A DNA stretch of 64,000 bases from [Enterobacter] lignolyticus SCF1 (GCF_000164865.1 NC_014618.1:3534001-3598000); one strand, 5' to 3'; positions 27,401-38,324 are shown, counted from the stretch's first letter. Numbers and translations: made by a program. The notes: generated from the sequence alone by a model not told the origin.

Positions 27401-27415
27401 TGTTATAACATAACA
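27401..27415. promoter_or_regulatory. Zur-like operator upstream of rpmE2-rpmJ2
   Basis: The sequence tgttataacataaca contains the palindrome GTTAT-aac-ATAAC, close to the Zur core GTTATAnTATAAC, in an AT-rich stretch immediately before the rpmE2 ribosome site. This fits the known Zur repression of C-minus ribosomal paralogues. Confidence 0.75.
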
Positions 27416-27553
27416 ATTAAGGTACGCCGTTATTGATAAAAGATCAACCATGGCGTAAATGGGGGTTAATTCACGATATCTTTCAGATGTTTTTCAACAA
27501 TCGCGTATAATTGCTTTACCTATGCGACTTCAGCACTGAAAGGATACAGGGCC

Positions 27554-29113
27554 ATGACAAGCAGAAGAATGGTCAGCCTGGTAATAGGTGTGCTGATTTT
27601 ATCCGTTTTACTTCCTGTCATTCTCAGCGTCTGGCTGGCGCACTATCAGGCGGAAAAGGATTTTATCAACGACCTCAACACCTATGGCGAACGCGTTATC
27701 ATGCGCACAAAGCGGGTCGTCGATCAGGCGAAAACCGCGCTGGTGGAGATCGACGCATACCAGGGAACGCCCTGCAGCGAAGGCCATCTGAAAGCCATGC
27801 GCCAAATCGTCTATGTGCAGCGCTACGTGCAGGAAGTCATCTGGCTCGAGGGCCTCAAGCCCATGTGCTCGTCGATGGAAAGTAAGAGCAGCAAAATCCA
27901 TTTTTCCCCTCCCACGCGAAGCACGCACGACGGCTACCGCATCTGGCTGACCAGCGAAAACGATCTCGGCATCAGGCACAATATGGTGGCGCTCGCCAGC
28001 AAAAATCATATGGTGATGATCGATCCAGACTCCTTCGTCGACGTCATCTCTTTCAGCTCCTGGGCTATCAACGTCGCCCTGATCGCCCGCGACAGCGAAA
28101 AAATCATTTCCGAAAACCACGATTTCGATCTCGCGCTCTGGCGGCAGGCCCAGCGGGAAGGCGACAGCTCGCTGATTAAGAACGGCAACCTGTATGATTT
28201 TCGGGACTACCCCGATCTCGGTATTTCCCTGGTTATCTGGGCCTCAACCAAACCGCTGACGGCAAGCTGGCATCGGCAGACGCTGATCTGGCTGCCGGTG
28301 GGGCTCCTCGTTAGCCTGGCCGGCGCCTGGCTTATCGTCAGAGTGCTGCGCAGGCTGCAGTCGCCGTATTACAACCTGCTTGACGCGATCAACGGCCGGA
28401 TGATTGAGGTCTATTATCAGCCGATCGTCTCGCTGTCGACGGGGAAAATTGTCGGTGCGGAAGCGCTGGCCCGCTGGCGCCAGTCGGACGGTACGTTCCT
28501 CTCGCCGGACATGTTTGTGCCGCTGGCCGAAGAGAGCGGATTGATTACGCGTCTTACCCAGCTGATTATCGAGAAAGCGTTTGACGATCTTGGCCCCTGG
28601 CTGAATTGCCACCCGGAACAGCATATCTCCATTAACCTCTACCCGGATGATTTAACGTCGCCCGTACTGCCCGCGCTCATCGCCAGCAGGCTCCAGCAGT
28701 GGAACCTGTCGCCATCGCAAATTGCGCTGGAGCTGACCGAACGCAGCATGGTCGATCCTAAAAGCAGCGCTCAGGCACTCGACGCTTACCGTAAGGCAGG
28801 CCACGCCATTTATATCGACGATTTTGGCACCGGCTATTCCAGCCTCAGCTATCTGCAGGATCTGGACGTAGACCTGATTAAGATTGATAAATCCTTTGTC
28901 GATGCGCTGGAATTCAAGCACCTGACGTCGCACATCATCGGCATGGCGAAAGCGCTGGATCTCGCCATCGTGGCGGAAGGGGTGGAAACCGACTACCAGC
29001 GCGAGTGGCTCAACCGCCACGGCGTGCAGTACGGTCAGGGATGGTTCTACAGTAAAGCGCTGCCGAAAGGCGACTTTATCAATTGGGCGGAAAATAATCT
29101 GCGCAAAACCTGA
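27554..29113 (+). CDS. pdeB: PdeB (YlaB)-like c-di-GMP phosphodiesterase, CSS-EAL type
   Basis: A 519-residue inner-membrane enzyme that hydrolyses cyclic di-GMP. TM1 is at about 8-28, a periplasmic CSS-motif domain follows (Cys-Ser-Ser at 105-107, partner Cys74), TM2 is at about 243-263 and the EAL domain at about 275-515. Catalytic motifs are intact: GAEALARW (Glu303), LELTE (near 392-396), DDFGTGYSS (422-430), Lys444 and VAEGVET. The periplasmic part is diverged from E. coli PdeB, while the EAL part is close. A TATAAT box lies at 27506-27511. Redox control through the cysteine pair is known for the family. Confidence 0.93.
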   Translation: MTSRRMVSLVIGVLILSVLLPVILSVWLAHYQAEKDFINDLNTYGERVIMRTKRVVDQAKTALVEIDAYQGTPCSEGHLKAMRQIVYVQRYVQEVIWLEGLKPMCSSMESKSSKIHFSPPTRSTHDGYRIWLTSENDLGIRHNMVALASKNHMVMIDPDSFVDVISFSSWAINVALIARDSEKIISENHDFDLALWRQAQREGDSSLIKNGNLYDFRDYPDLGISLVIWASTKPLTASWHRQTLIWLPVGLLVSLAGAWLIVRVLRRLQSPYYNLLDAINGRMIEVYYQPIVSLSTGKIVGAEALARWRQSDGTFLSPDMFVPLAEESGLITRLTQLIIEKAFDDLGPWLNCHPEQHISINLYPDDLTSPVLPALIASRLQQWNLSPSQIALELTERSMVDPKSSAQALDAYRKAGHAIYIDDFGTGYSSLSYLQDLDVDLIKIDKSFVDALEFKHLTSHIIGMAKALDLAIVAEGVETDYQREWLNRHGVQYGQGWFYSKALPKGDFINWAENNLRKT

Positions 29114-29160
29114 CGGCCTGAGATGAAACCGGCTGGCGGCACGCCGCGCAGCCGGGACGA

Positions 29161-29514
29161 TTACTCATCAAGGATGGGTGCGAAACCGCCGTAGATCATC
29201 CGTTTACCATCAAACGGCATACTGTCTCCCATCTCTTTCATTCGCGGGTCGGCCCTCATTTTCTCGTTGGCCTTATCGCGCACCTCCTTCGACGGGTACT
29301 CAATCCAGCTGAAAACCACCTCTTCGTGCTCTTCTGCTTTCACCGCCATGCGAAAGTCAGTCAGCGTGCCGCCTGGCACATCGTCCGCCCAACATTCCAC
29401 AATTCGGGTGGCCCCAAACTCTTTAAAAAGAGGGGCCGCTTTTGCCGCCAGCGCAAGATATGCCTCCTTATTTTCCGCGGGTACGGCAACCACAAAACCA
29501 TCAACATACTTCAT
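29161..29514 (-). CDS. ybaA: YbaA, DUF1428 family protein
   Basis: A 117-residue cytoplasmic protein almost identical to E. coli YbaA (MKYVDGFVVAVPAENKEAY; end PFDGKRMIYGGF). It has a dimeric alpha-beta barrel fold by family; function is unknown. ATG 29514 gives the family start and follows GGAGGTTATTCTC; the frame is open 16 codons further. It sits 63 bases downstream of lacZ on the same strand, where lacY would be expected in a canonical lac operon, and it is convergent with pdeB. Confidence 0.93.
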   Translation of the reverse strand: MKYVDGFVVAVPAENKEAYLALAAKAAPLFKEFGATRIVECWADDVPGGTLTDFRMAVKAEEHEEVVFSWIEYPSKEVRDKANEKMRADPRMKEMGDSMPFDGKRMIYGGFAPILDE

Positions 29515-29577
29515 GAGAATAACCTCCGAAGTGAGCCGCGCGGCCAGGGTTTCCGGCCGCATCTGGCGTTGATAAGT

Positions 29578-32661
<3,084 letters not shown>

Positions 32662-32675
32662 GGGGATTCCTTATT

Positions 32676-32692
32676 TGCGAAGCGCTCACAAT
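32676..32692 (-). promoter_or_regulatory. lac operator O1-like site
   Basis: On the minus strand TTGTGAGCGCTTCGCAA, with a conserved left half TTGTGAGCG and a weaker right half. It begins at the predicted transcription start of lacZ, as O1 does in E. coli. A 14-base stretch (ATTGTGAGCGCTTC) recurs exactly upstream of lacI at 33897-33910. Confidence 0.85.
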
Positions 32693-32699
32693 TTTACTC

Positions 32700-32761
32700 A
32701 GCATGCCTGCGGCATCGGGTCCGGTAAAGGTTTCCGATCGCAGGAAGCGAGAAGGATCACA
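32700..32761 (-). promoter_or_regulatory. lacZ promoter with CRP site
   Basis: The -35 TTTACC (32728-32723), a 17-base spacer and the -10 CATGCT (32705-32700) line up with the E. coli lac promoter (TTTACA, TATGTT). A CRP-like site TGTGA-n6-TCGCT (32761-32746) is centred about 60.5 bases before the inferred start at 32693, the class I position of E. coli lac. Confidence 0.78.
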
Positions 32762-32767
32762 AAGCGG

Positions 32768-33841
32768 TTAGCGGAGATCGCCGCGCGCGGCCTGGCGAGC
32801 CAGCGCCTGCAGACTCCGGGCAAGGGCATCGTCCGTCGTATCGCTATGCGCCGCCGTGGAGTCACGCACCACCAGGCTGACCGGCAGGCAGGCCTGATAG
32901 CACGCGGCGCGATGGCGATCGCGGGCGATCAGCCAGTCGACGCTCTGCTCGCCGGCATGACGAAACGCCTGGCGGACGGTGGTCAACGGAGGGGAAAACC
33001 AGGCGCTGTCGGTCGTATCGTCATAGCCCACCACCGACAGCTGTCCCGGCACGCGGATCCCTTTTTCCGCGCAGGCGCGCAGCACGCCCAGCGCCATTTG
33101 ATCGTTAGCCACCAGAATGGCCTGCGGCCGCGGCGAGACGGCAAGCAGGCTGTGGGCTTTCTCATAGCCCGACTGCGCGCTCCAGTCGCCGACGGCCTGC
33201 GCGCAGGCCGTAAGCCCGCACTCCGCCAGCGCCTGCTGCCACCCTTCGAGCCGCGCGCGGGCGGAAACCGAGCTTAAGGGACCGGCGAGCAGCGCGATGT
33301 GCTGGTGGCCAAGCGACGCCAGATGTGAGACCCCAAGCCGCGCGCCCTGGCGGGCGTCAAAGACCAGCCGGTTGACCGGCGCCGCTTCCCCGACGTCGAG
33401 AAACAGCGCCGGGAGCGGCGCCGCCAGCGCCTGCAGACGCGCGGCGGCGTCATCCTCCAGCGGCACATTGATAAGCAGCCCTTCCACACGCTGCGCCTGC
33501 AGCTCCTGGATTGCCGCCCGGCACTCCGCCTCATCGTTACGGGTGACCATGGCGATAAGCGCCGTGTAGCCCTGCTCCGCTGCGCGCGTTTTCACCGCGG
33601 ATGCAATCTGCGACGGGGCGTGTAGCGCGAGATCGGTACTCACCAGCCCCAGCGTTTTCAGCTGCTTTCCGGCCAGCAGCTGCGCGCCGCGATTGGGCAC
33701 ATAGTTCAGCTCGGCCATCGCCCGCTGCACCTTCTCCCGGGTACGGGCGGAAACGTGTTCGGCCCGGTTAATGACCCGGGAAACGGTCTGGTAAGAAACG
33801 CCCGCTGCGCGGGCAACATCATAAAGGGTTGTGGTTTTCAT
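32768..33841 (-). CDS. lacI: Lac repressor
   Basis: A 357-residue LacI/GalR-family repressor. The helix-turn-helix reads LYDVARAAGVSYQTVSRVINRA, and the hinge and LAGKQ segment match E. coli LacI. The sugar site keeps SVSARARLEGW (E. coli Arg197 region) and VVGYDDT (Asp274 region). A Leu-rich C-terminal helix (LARSLQALARQ) resembles the tetramerisation tail, so DNA looping is possible. The start at 33841 matches the family (MKTTTLYDV), but no strong ribosome site is seen, consistent with low expression. It is upstream of lacZ on the same strand. Confidence 0.95.
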   Translation of the reverse strand: MKTTTLYDVARAAGVSYQTVSRVINRAEHVSARTREKVQRAMAELNYVPNRGAQLLAGKQLKTLGLVSTDLALHAPSQIASAVKTRAAEQGYTALIAMVTRNDEAECRAAIQELQAQRVEGLLINVPLEDDAAARLQALAAPLPALFLDVGEAAPVNRLVFDARQGARLGVSHLASLGHQHIALLAGPLSSVSARARLEGWQQALAECGLTACAQAVGDWSAQSGYEKAHSLLAVSPRPQAILVANDQMALGVLRACAEKGIRVPGQLSVVGYDDTTDSAWFSPPLTTVRQAFRHAGEQSVDWLIARDRHRAACYQACLPVSLVVRDSTAAHSDTTDDALARSLQALARQAARGDLR

Positions 33842-33896
33842 CATCACGCGGGGCAAAGAACAGATGATGCCAGTATACCCTGATTCTCGTTATCAG

Positions 33897-33925
33897 ATTG
33901 TGAGCGCTTCATAAAAACCGCTCAC
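33897..33925. promoter_or_regulatory. Second lac operator-like site upstream of lacI
   Basis: It contains the same 14 bases as O1 (ATTGTGAGCGCTTC, 33897-33910, read on the plus strand). Further on, GTGAGCG (33900-33906) is mirrored by CGCTCAC (33919-33925), giving a 26-base interrupted inverted repeat that overlaps the yczE-like stop codon. It may bind LacI for autoregulation or looping, or act as a hairpin. Confidence 0.65.
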
Positions 33926-34530
33926 GCCTCCACCTTATCGCCCTCAGCGCAGAGGGCGGGCCGCTGGCGAAACCACGGCAAACAGATCTGGATAAGCGGA
34001 CCTATCGCCAGCGCATACAGCACCGTACCCGGTCCAAAGGTTCCGCCCAGCAGGCAGCCGACGATCAGTACCGAAACCTCAATGCTGGTGCGAATCATCC
34101 GCACTGACCAGCCGGTTCTCGCATGAAGGCCGGTCATCAGGCCATCGCGCGGTCCGGCGCCAAAGCCTGCGCCAATGTACATTCCCGTCGCCAGCGCGTT
34201 CACCACCACTGCCGCCGCCAGCAGCGCGCTGCGCACCCACAGCGATTCCAGCGTCGGCAGCACGGCGAGCGTGGCGTCAGCGGCCAGCCCCAGCACAATC
34301 ACGTTGCTCAATGTCCCGAGCCCCGGCCGCTGGCGCAGCGGGATCCACAGCAGCAGCACCAGCGCGCCGGTCACGATCATTACCATACCGATATTCATCG
34401 ACAGCAGCCTGGCGACCCCAAGATGGAAAACGTTCCACGGGTCGGCGCCAAGATCGGCGCGCACAAACATGGCGGTGGACACACCGTATAAACATAATCC
34501 GACATACAGCTGAATCAGACGTCGCAGCAC
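33922..34530 (-). CDS. YczE-family integral membrane protein
   Basis: A 202-residue protein with about five or six hydrophobic segments and the family features FVRADLGADPWNVFHLG near the N-terminus and GAGFGAGPRDGLMTGL in the middle (YczE/YyaS/YitT-like). Function is unknown in Enterobacteria; in Bacillus a relative is linked to post-translational control of surfactin synthesis. Translation probably starts at the GTG at 34530, eight bases after GAGG. It is divergent from a MocR regulator, a pairing seen widely in bacteria (YczR-YczE type). Confidence 0.85.
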   Translation of the reverse strand: MLRRLIQLYVGLCLYGVSTAMFVRADLGADPWNVFHLGVARLLSMNIGMVMIVTGALVLLLWIPLRQRPGLGTLSNVIVLGLAADATLAVLPTLESLWVRSALLAAAVVVNALATGMYIGAGFGAGPRDGLMTGLHARTGWSVRMIRTSIEVSVLIVGCLLGGTFGPGTVLYALAIGPLIQICLPWFRQRPALCAEGDKVEA

Positions 34531-34576
34531 GAGAACCTCACATCATCATTGCCTAAAACGTCATCATCATCAAAAA

Positions 34577-34615
34577 TGGACTTATATTTAATGACCAGTT
34601 TCAGGAAAGTGGACT
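34577..34615. promoter_or_regulatory. Candidate operators between the YczE-like gene and its MocR regulator
   Basis: TGGACT occurs at 34577-34582 and again at 34610-34615, 33 bases apart (three helical turns). An inverted, imperfect copy (TGACCA) lies between at 34592-34597. A CATCATCATC run precedes it. It is a plausible MocR binding arrangement. Confidence 0.4.
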
Positions 34616-34618
34616 GCT

Positions 34619-36046
34619 ATGAATACACGCCGTTCCGGGAGCCAGTCGCTGGTGCGACTGTTAGGCCACTGGCAGGAAGAGAATGCCCGTACGCCGCTAT
34701 GGCGACAGCTGGCGCAGGCGCTACGGCTGCTGATCCTCGATGGGCGTCTGGCGCTCGACAGCCGGCTTCCCGGCGAACGCGAGCTGGCCGGCGCGCTCAA
34801 CATTAGCCGCACGACGCTTGCCAGCGCCCTGGCGCAGCTGCGCGATGAGGGTTATATCGCGAGCCGTCACGGCAGCGGCTCGCGGATCGTGCTGCCCGCA
34901 CAAAATCCGCGGGTGCCGACGCGCATGTCCAGCGCCCAGGCGCTGGATCTGTCGACCGCCGCGCTTAGCGCCGGACCGGAGATCCATCAGGCCTACAGCC
35001 ACGCCCTGCACCTTTTACCGCAGCATCTCGGTAGCTCCGGCTATGACCAGCAGGGACTTTTCGCTCTGCGTGAGGCCATCGCCCACCGCTACGCCGAGCG
35101 CGGGTTGCCGACGCGGGCCGAAGAGGTGATGGTGGTGAACGGCGCCGTCAGCGCTCTGGCGCTGACGCTGCGGATGATGACCGGCCCGGGCGACCGGGTG
35201 GTGGTCGATAACCCCACCTACCCGCTGGCGCTGGCGGCGATACAGGGCGCATCCTGCCGCCCGGTCGGCGTCGCCCTCCCCGCTCAGGGATGGGATATCG
35301 CCGGGCTTGCTGCGGCATTTGCCCAGACATCTCCCCGCCTCGCCTACCTGATGCCGGATTTCCATAACCCGACCGGCCGCTGCATGGACGGCAATACGCG
35401 CCAGCAGGTCGCCGATTTATCGGCGCGGACCCGCACCGCCCTGGTGGTGGATGAAACGATGGTCGACCTCTGGTACGACGCCCCGCCCCCGCCCCCGCTG
35501 GCGGCGTTTAACGCCGATGCGCCCATCATCACCGTAGGCTCGACGGGAAAAAGTTTCTGGGGCGGACTGCGCCTGGGGTGGATCCGCGCCTCTTCCCGCA
35601 CTATCGCTTCACTGACCCAGACCCGCGATACGCTCGATCTCGGCTCGCCGCTGCTGGAACAGCTGGCCACCTGCTGGTTGCTGGAAAACGCGCAGCATCT
35701 GCTGCCCGCGCGACGGCATATGCTGGCCGCGCGGCGCGATATGTGCAGCGCGCTCATGGCGGAATACTTCCCGGCATGGCGCTACGCGCAGCCGGAAGGC
35801 GGGCTTTCGTTTTGGGTGGAATTACCCGGTATGCTGGCGACCCTGTTTGCCGCGAGGGCCGAAGGCGCAGGGATACATTTGGGGGTCGGTACGCGATTTG
35901 GCCAGGACGGCGCGTTCGATCGCTGGCTGCGTTTACCGTTTACTCAGCAGGATAATGCGTTACGGGATGCGTTTAAGACGTTACAACCTATCTGGGATTC
36001 ACTGAACGGTCAGCAGAATAATTCTCGAACAAGAAAAATAATATAA
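34619..36046 (+). CDS. MocR-family regulator paired with YczE-like protein
   Basis: A 475-residue protein: an N-terminal GntR winged helix (about 25-95, PGERELAGALNISRTTLASAL) and an aminotransferase-like domain. The PLP-Lys is Lys311 in GSTGKSFWGGLR, and the substrate/PLP motif VDNPTYPLA and the NPTG box (FHNPTGR) are present. Divergence from the YczE-like gene suggests it controls that gene in response to pyridoxal phosphate or an amine. It is distinct from the other MocR protein at 24712-26172. The C-terminus ends in a polar, AT-rich tail. Confidence 0.88.
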   Translation: MNTRRSGSQSLVRLLGHWQEENARTPLWRQLAQALRLLILDGRLALDSRLPGERELAGALNISRTTLASALAQLRDEGYIASRHGSGSRIVLPAQNPRVPTRMSSAQALDLSTAALSAGPEIHQAYSHALHLLPQHLGSSGYDQQGLFALREAIAHRYAERGLPTRAEEVMVVNGAVSALALTLRMMTGPGDRVVVDNPTYPLALAAIQGASCRPVGVALPAQGWDIAGLAAAFAQTSPRLAYLMPDFHNPTGRCMDGNTRQQVADLSARTRTALVVDETMVDLWYDAPPPPPLAAFNADAPIITVGSTGKSFWGGLRLGWIRASSRTIASLTQTRDTLDLGSPLLEQLATCWLLENAQHLLPARRHMLAARRDMCSALMAEYFPAWRYAQPEGGLSFWVELPGMLATLFAARAEGAGIHLGVGTRFGQDGAFDRWLRLPFTQQDNALRDAFKTLQPIWDSLNGQQNNSRTRKII

Positions 36047-36186
36047 GAAAATATGACGAGCCTGTCTTTCATCAGACTCGTCTAAATACATCGTCCTTAA
36101 TGACATGAGATGATTGTGTCTTTCTTATGCACACGGATCATCACAGGTCCTGATGTCGATAAAATGACAACAGCGTGACGGATATA
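36047..36186. other. AT-rich gap with a hairpin after the MocR gene
   Basis: Between the convergent MocR gene and the 71-residue gene. A hairpin with arms gacgagcctg and cagactcgtc (36055-36082, one mismatch) may end the MocR transcript, though only TAAATACAT follows. The rest shows no gene. Base composition changes sharply here compared with the GC-rich upstream gene. Confidence 0.5.
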
Positions 36187-36402
36187 TTAATGCTGACGTG
36201 GAATGGGGAATCCCTTCAGGGAAATAATAAAGCTATCTCCCTCTTTTTTTATTTTGGCGCCGGTATCACACCAGTCAGAAGCAATGCGAAAGAACTCATC
36301 GCTGCCCACATTCCAGTTAAGGCGGACATGTTTCACATAGCCAGAACGCAAAAGCTCGCAGGCTTCACTATAGTTACTGGCGACTGAAAGTTGTGCTTTC
36401 AT
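36187..36402 (-). CDS. Small protein of unknown family, partner of an RHH protein
   Basis: A 71-residue protein that I do not recognise. The pattern suggests strand-helix-strand-helix-strand-strand: AQLSVAS, YSEACELLRSG, VKHVRLNWN, SDEFFRIASDWCDTGA, KIKKEGD, FIISLKG. This order is that of the TusA/SirA fold, but the CPxP motif is absent, so homology is only a guess. It has two cysteines (14 and 46). Its ATG overlaps the stop of the upstream RHH gene (ATGA), implying coupled translation. The DNA is AT-richer than its neighbours, suggesting recent transfer. A toxin or a co-regulator role are both possible. Confidence 0.7.
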   Translation of the reverse strand: MKAQLSVASNYSEACELLRSGYVKHVRLNWNVGSDEFFRIASDWCDTGAKIKKEGDSFIISLKGFPIPRQH

Positions 36403-36647
36403 TTTTTCTTCTTCAAGAATTTGCGTAGTGCTTTGATTTCTTTAGGAGTAAGAGGAGTTACTTCTTCTTCGGTGTGCTGGCTGTCAACGTCTTCTTCTGA
36501 TACTCCCGCCTCTTCTGCACTTTCAAACGCAAGCTGCAGAAGCCGTTCTGTTGCTGCACTCAACGTCTCATTATTCGATTCAGCGTAATGACGCAGGTGT
36601 TCTTTTAATTCGGCTGTAATTTTAACATTCAATACCGCAGTAGTCAT
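36399..36647 (-). CDS. Ribbon-helix-helix-like small protein
   Basis: An 82-residue protein. Residues 1-45 read as a ribbon-helix-helix DNA-binding domain: a short strand (TTAVLNVKI), helix ELKEHLRHYAESNN, turn, helix LSAATERLLQLAFES. An acidic linker rich in Glu and Asp follows, then a Lys-rich end (LRKFLKKKK). ATG 36647 follows GGGAAG; a GTG two codons earlier is less likely. It overlaps the downstream 71-residue gene by four bases. The layout resembles a type II antitoxin-first module, but no toxin family was recognised. Confidence 0.72.
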   Translation of the reverse strand: MTTAVLNVKITAELKEHLRHYAESNNETLSAATERLLQLAFESAEEAGVSEEDVDSQHTEEEVTPLTPKEIKALRKFLKKKK

Positions 36648-36653
36648 GATCAC

Positions 36654-36871
36654 GCTTCCCGTGCAATAAATTCAACTAATTAATACACTAAGTTAACAGA
36701 TCGATCCAGAAATATATTTCCAGCTTATGACAACTGATAATTACCCGCCGTTATTTTTCACTATAATCATGACACTAAAATGACAGATATATTTCAATTA
36801 AATTACAATGTTAATTTTGGCTGCATAAAATGCGCAACCAGAATTAACCATACTAAGAATACGCCTTTTCG
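36654..36871. promoter_or_regulatory. Upstream region of the RHH module with a candidate operator
   Basis: An AT-rich gap. An imperfect palindrome aact...agtt at 36674-36694 (six of ten pairs) lies about 27 bases before the RHH gene ATG and could be its own operator, as is usual for autoregulated RHH proteins. No gene was found in the rest. Confidence 0.35.
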
Positions 36872-37345
36872 CTAGCGTTTCGCCAGCCCTTTTGCATATT
36901 CCACAAGCTGGTCCAGCACAATCCCCCACCCCTCATGAAACCCCATTTCTTCATGACGCTGGCGATCCTCTGCGCTGCGGTGACGCGCCAGCGCGGTATA
37001 CTTCGTTTTCCCGCCCCCGGCGTCTTCCAGGGTGAGGATAGCGGTCATAAACGGGTTTGCCGCTGGCTTCCAGCCTTCGGTGTAGGCATCCGTAAAGACC
37101 AGTTTTTTCCCCTCTTCAATCTCGAGGTACACGCCTTCGTTTTTCATTTCGTGGCCGTCGACGTCAAACACCGCGTTAAAACGCCCGCCGACTTTGAGCG
37201 AAATATCGCACGCCGTCACCCGGTGCGGCTTCGGTACAAAAAAGTGTTTGATGTGTTCGGGCGTCGTCCAGCATTCCCAGAGCAGCTGGCGCGGCGCGTC
37301 GACAACGCGTTCCAGCAGCAGGTCGGTATTAGGGTCGAATGGCAT
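36872..37345 (-). CDS. SRPBCC (AHSA1-type) domain protein
   Basis: A 157-residue protein of the START/Bet v1-like superfamily, AHSA1 group: LERVVDAPRQLLWECWTTPEHIKHFFVP at the start, the GGRFNAVFDVDG strand pair in the middle and the FHEGWGIVLDQLVEY helix at the end. Such proteins bind small hydrophobic ligands; no function is assigned. ATG 37345 follows GGAGGAGATCC, a strong site, while the frame is open 36 codons further without support. It follows the GNAT gene by 77 bases on the same strand and may be co-transcribed. Confidence 0.88.
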   Translation of the reverse strand: MPFDPNTDLLLERVVDAPRQLLWECWTTPEHIKHFFVPKPHRVTACDISLKVGGRFNAVFDVDGHEMKNEGVYLEIEEGKKLVFTDAYTEGWKPAANPFMTAILTLEDAGGGKTKYTALARHRSAEDRQRHEEMGFHEGWGIVLDQLVEYAKGLAKR

Positions 37346-37422
37346 ACGGATCTCCTCCGTCGGACGGGAAAAGGGGTGAGCGCGACGCAGAACATCGCGC
37401 TCAGGCGTAACAGGCAGTGTAG

Positions 37423-37980
37423 CTAAACGCTGGCGTTCTTCCACTTTCGCCACTCATCGCGAGTGATTTCCCACAGCTCGGAATCGAGCTCGCCCGCGAC
37501 ATACTGCCGCTTATCCACGCCGACCAGCCGCATACCGCTGCGGCTGGAGATATTTTTTGATCGGGTGTTGGCGACCGCTTTCGGCGCCCTCAGCACCGGC
37601 TGGTCCAGCGACTCAAACCAGAATTCGGTAACGGCTTCGCAGGCTTCCGACATGTAGCCCTGCCCCTGCCATTCCGGCACCAGCCAGAAGCCGCGGTTGT
37701 TGTCCGGCAGCATCATCAGGCAGATAACGCCGATCAGCGTCTGCGCGTCTTCTTTACGTCGCAGCGTCCAGAACCAGCCCGTTCCTTCCTTCGACGCCGC
37801 CAGCGCAACATTATCAACATAATGCTGCGCGGCGCCTTCCGGATAGGGCCACGGCACCGACGCCACCAGATAGCGGACGATTTCCCAGCGCGGAAACACG
37901 CGCTGGATTTGCCCGGCATCTTCAGAGCGCAGCGGTTTCAGGATAAGACGGTCGGTGATAATTTCCGGTGTTACGGTCAC
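37423..37980 (-). CDS. GNAT-family N-acetyltransferase (RimJ/RimL type)
   Basis: A 185-residue protein with the RimJ/RimL-like outline: ITDRLILKPLRSEDAGQIQRVF at the start, GVICLMM beta strand, acetyl-CoA motif FWLVPEWQGQGYMSEA (about 115-130), then VANTRSKNISSRSGMRLVG, the usual relatives of N-R-S-x-x-x-x-E-K-x-G-F. The substrate is unknown. It lies upstream of the SRPBCC gene on the same strand. The frame begins just before a promoter region shared with nothing obvious. Confidence 0.88.
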   Translation of the reverse strand: MTVTPEIITDRLILKPLRSEDAGQIQRVFPRWEIVRYLVASVPWPYPEGAAQHYVDNVALAASKEGTGWFWTLRRKEDAQTLIGVICLMMLPDNNRGFWLVPEWQGQGYMSEACEAVTEFWFESLDQPVLRAPKAVANTRSKNISSRSGMRLVGVDKRQYVAGELDSELWEITRDEWRKWKNASV

Positions 37981-38051
37981 AGGTTCCCTCCCTGTACAGA
38001 TAGTGTTCTAAGAACATAAAGAGAGCCCGGGCAAACTGGCAAGCAAAATCG

Positions 38052-38324
38052 CTAGCGGATATACGAATCCAGCACTTTCAACACGACCTCAAGGTCATCT
38101 TCCCGCTTGACCTCATCGTTTTCATGAACGATGTGTTCGGTCAGATGCCCTTTTATCACTTCCCGCATGAGGCCGTTTACCGCACCGCGGATGGCCGCAA
38201 TCTGCTGCAAAACGGCTGCGCATTCGTGGGGTTCATCAAGCATTTTTTTCAACGCGCCCACCTGGCCCTGAATCTTGTTGGTTCGCGCTTTAAGTTTTTG
38301 TTTATCGCGGATGGTATGCGACAT
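38052..38324 (-). CDS. rcnR: RcnR, nickel/cobalt-responsive repressor
   Basis: A 90-residue CsoR/RcnR-family all-helical repressor, nearly identical to E. coli RcnR. All metal ligands known from E. coli are present: His3, Cys35, His60 and His64. It is divergent from rcnA with tandem G-tract operators between. On binding Ni(II) or Co(II) it releases DNA and the exporter is made. Confidence 0.97.
   Translation of the reverse strand: MSHTIRDKQKLKARTNKIQGQVGALKKMLDEPHECAAVLQQIAAIRGAVNGLMREVIKGHLTEHIVHENDEVKREDDLEVVLKVLDSYIR

Noticed and set aside
36175..36387. A 70-codon plus-strand frame opposite the 71-residue gene
   Set aside because: The minus-strand gene is coupled to the RHH gene by an ATGA overlap; the plus frame has no ribosome site.
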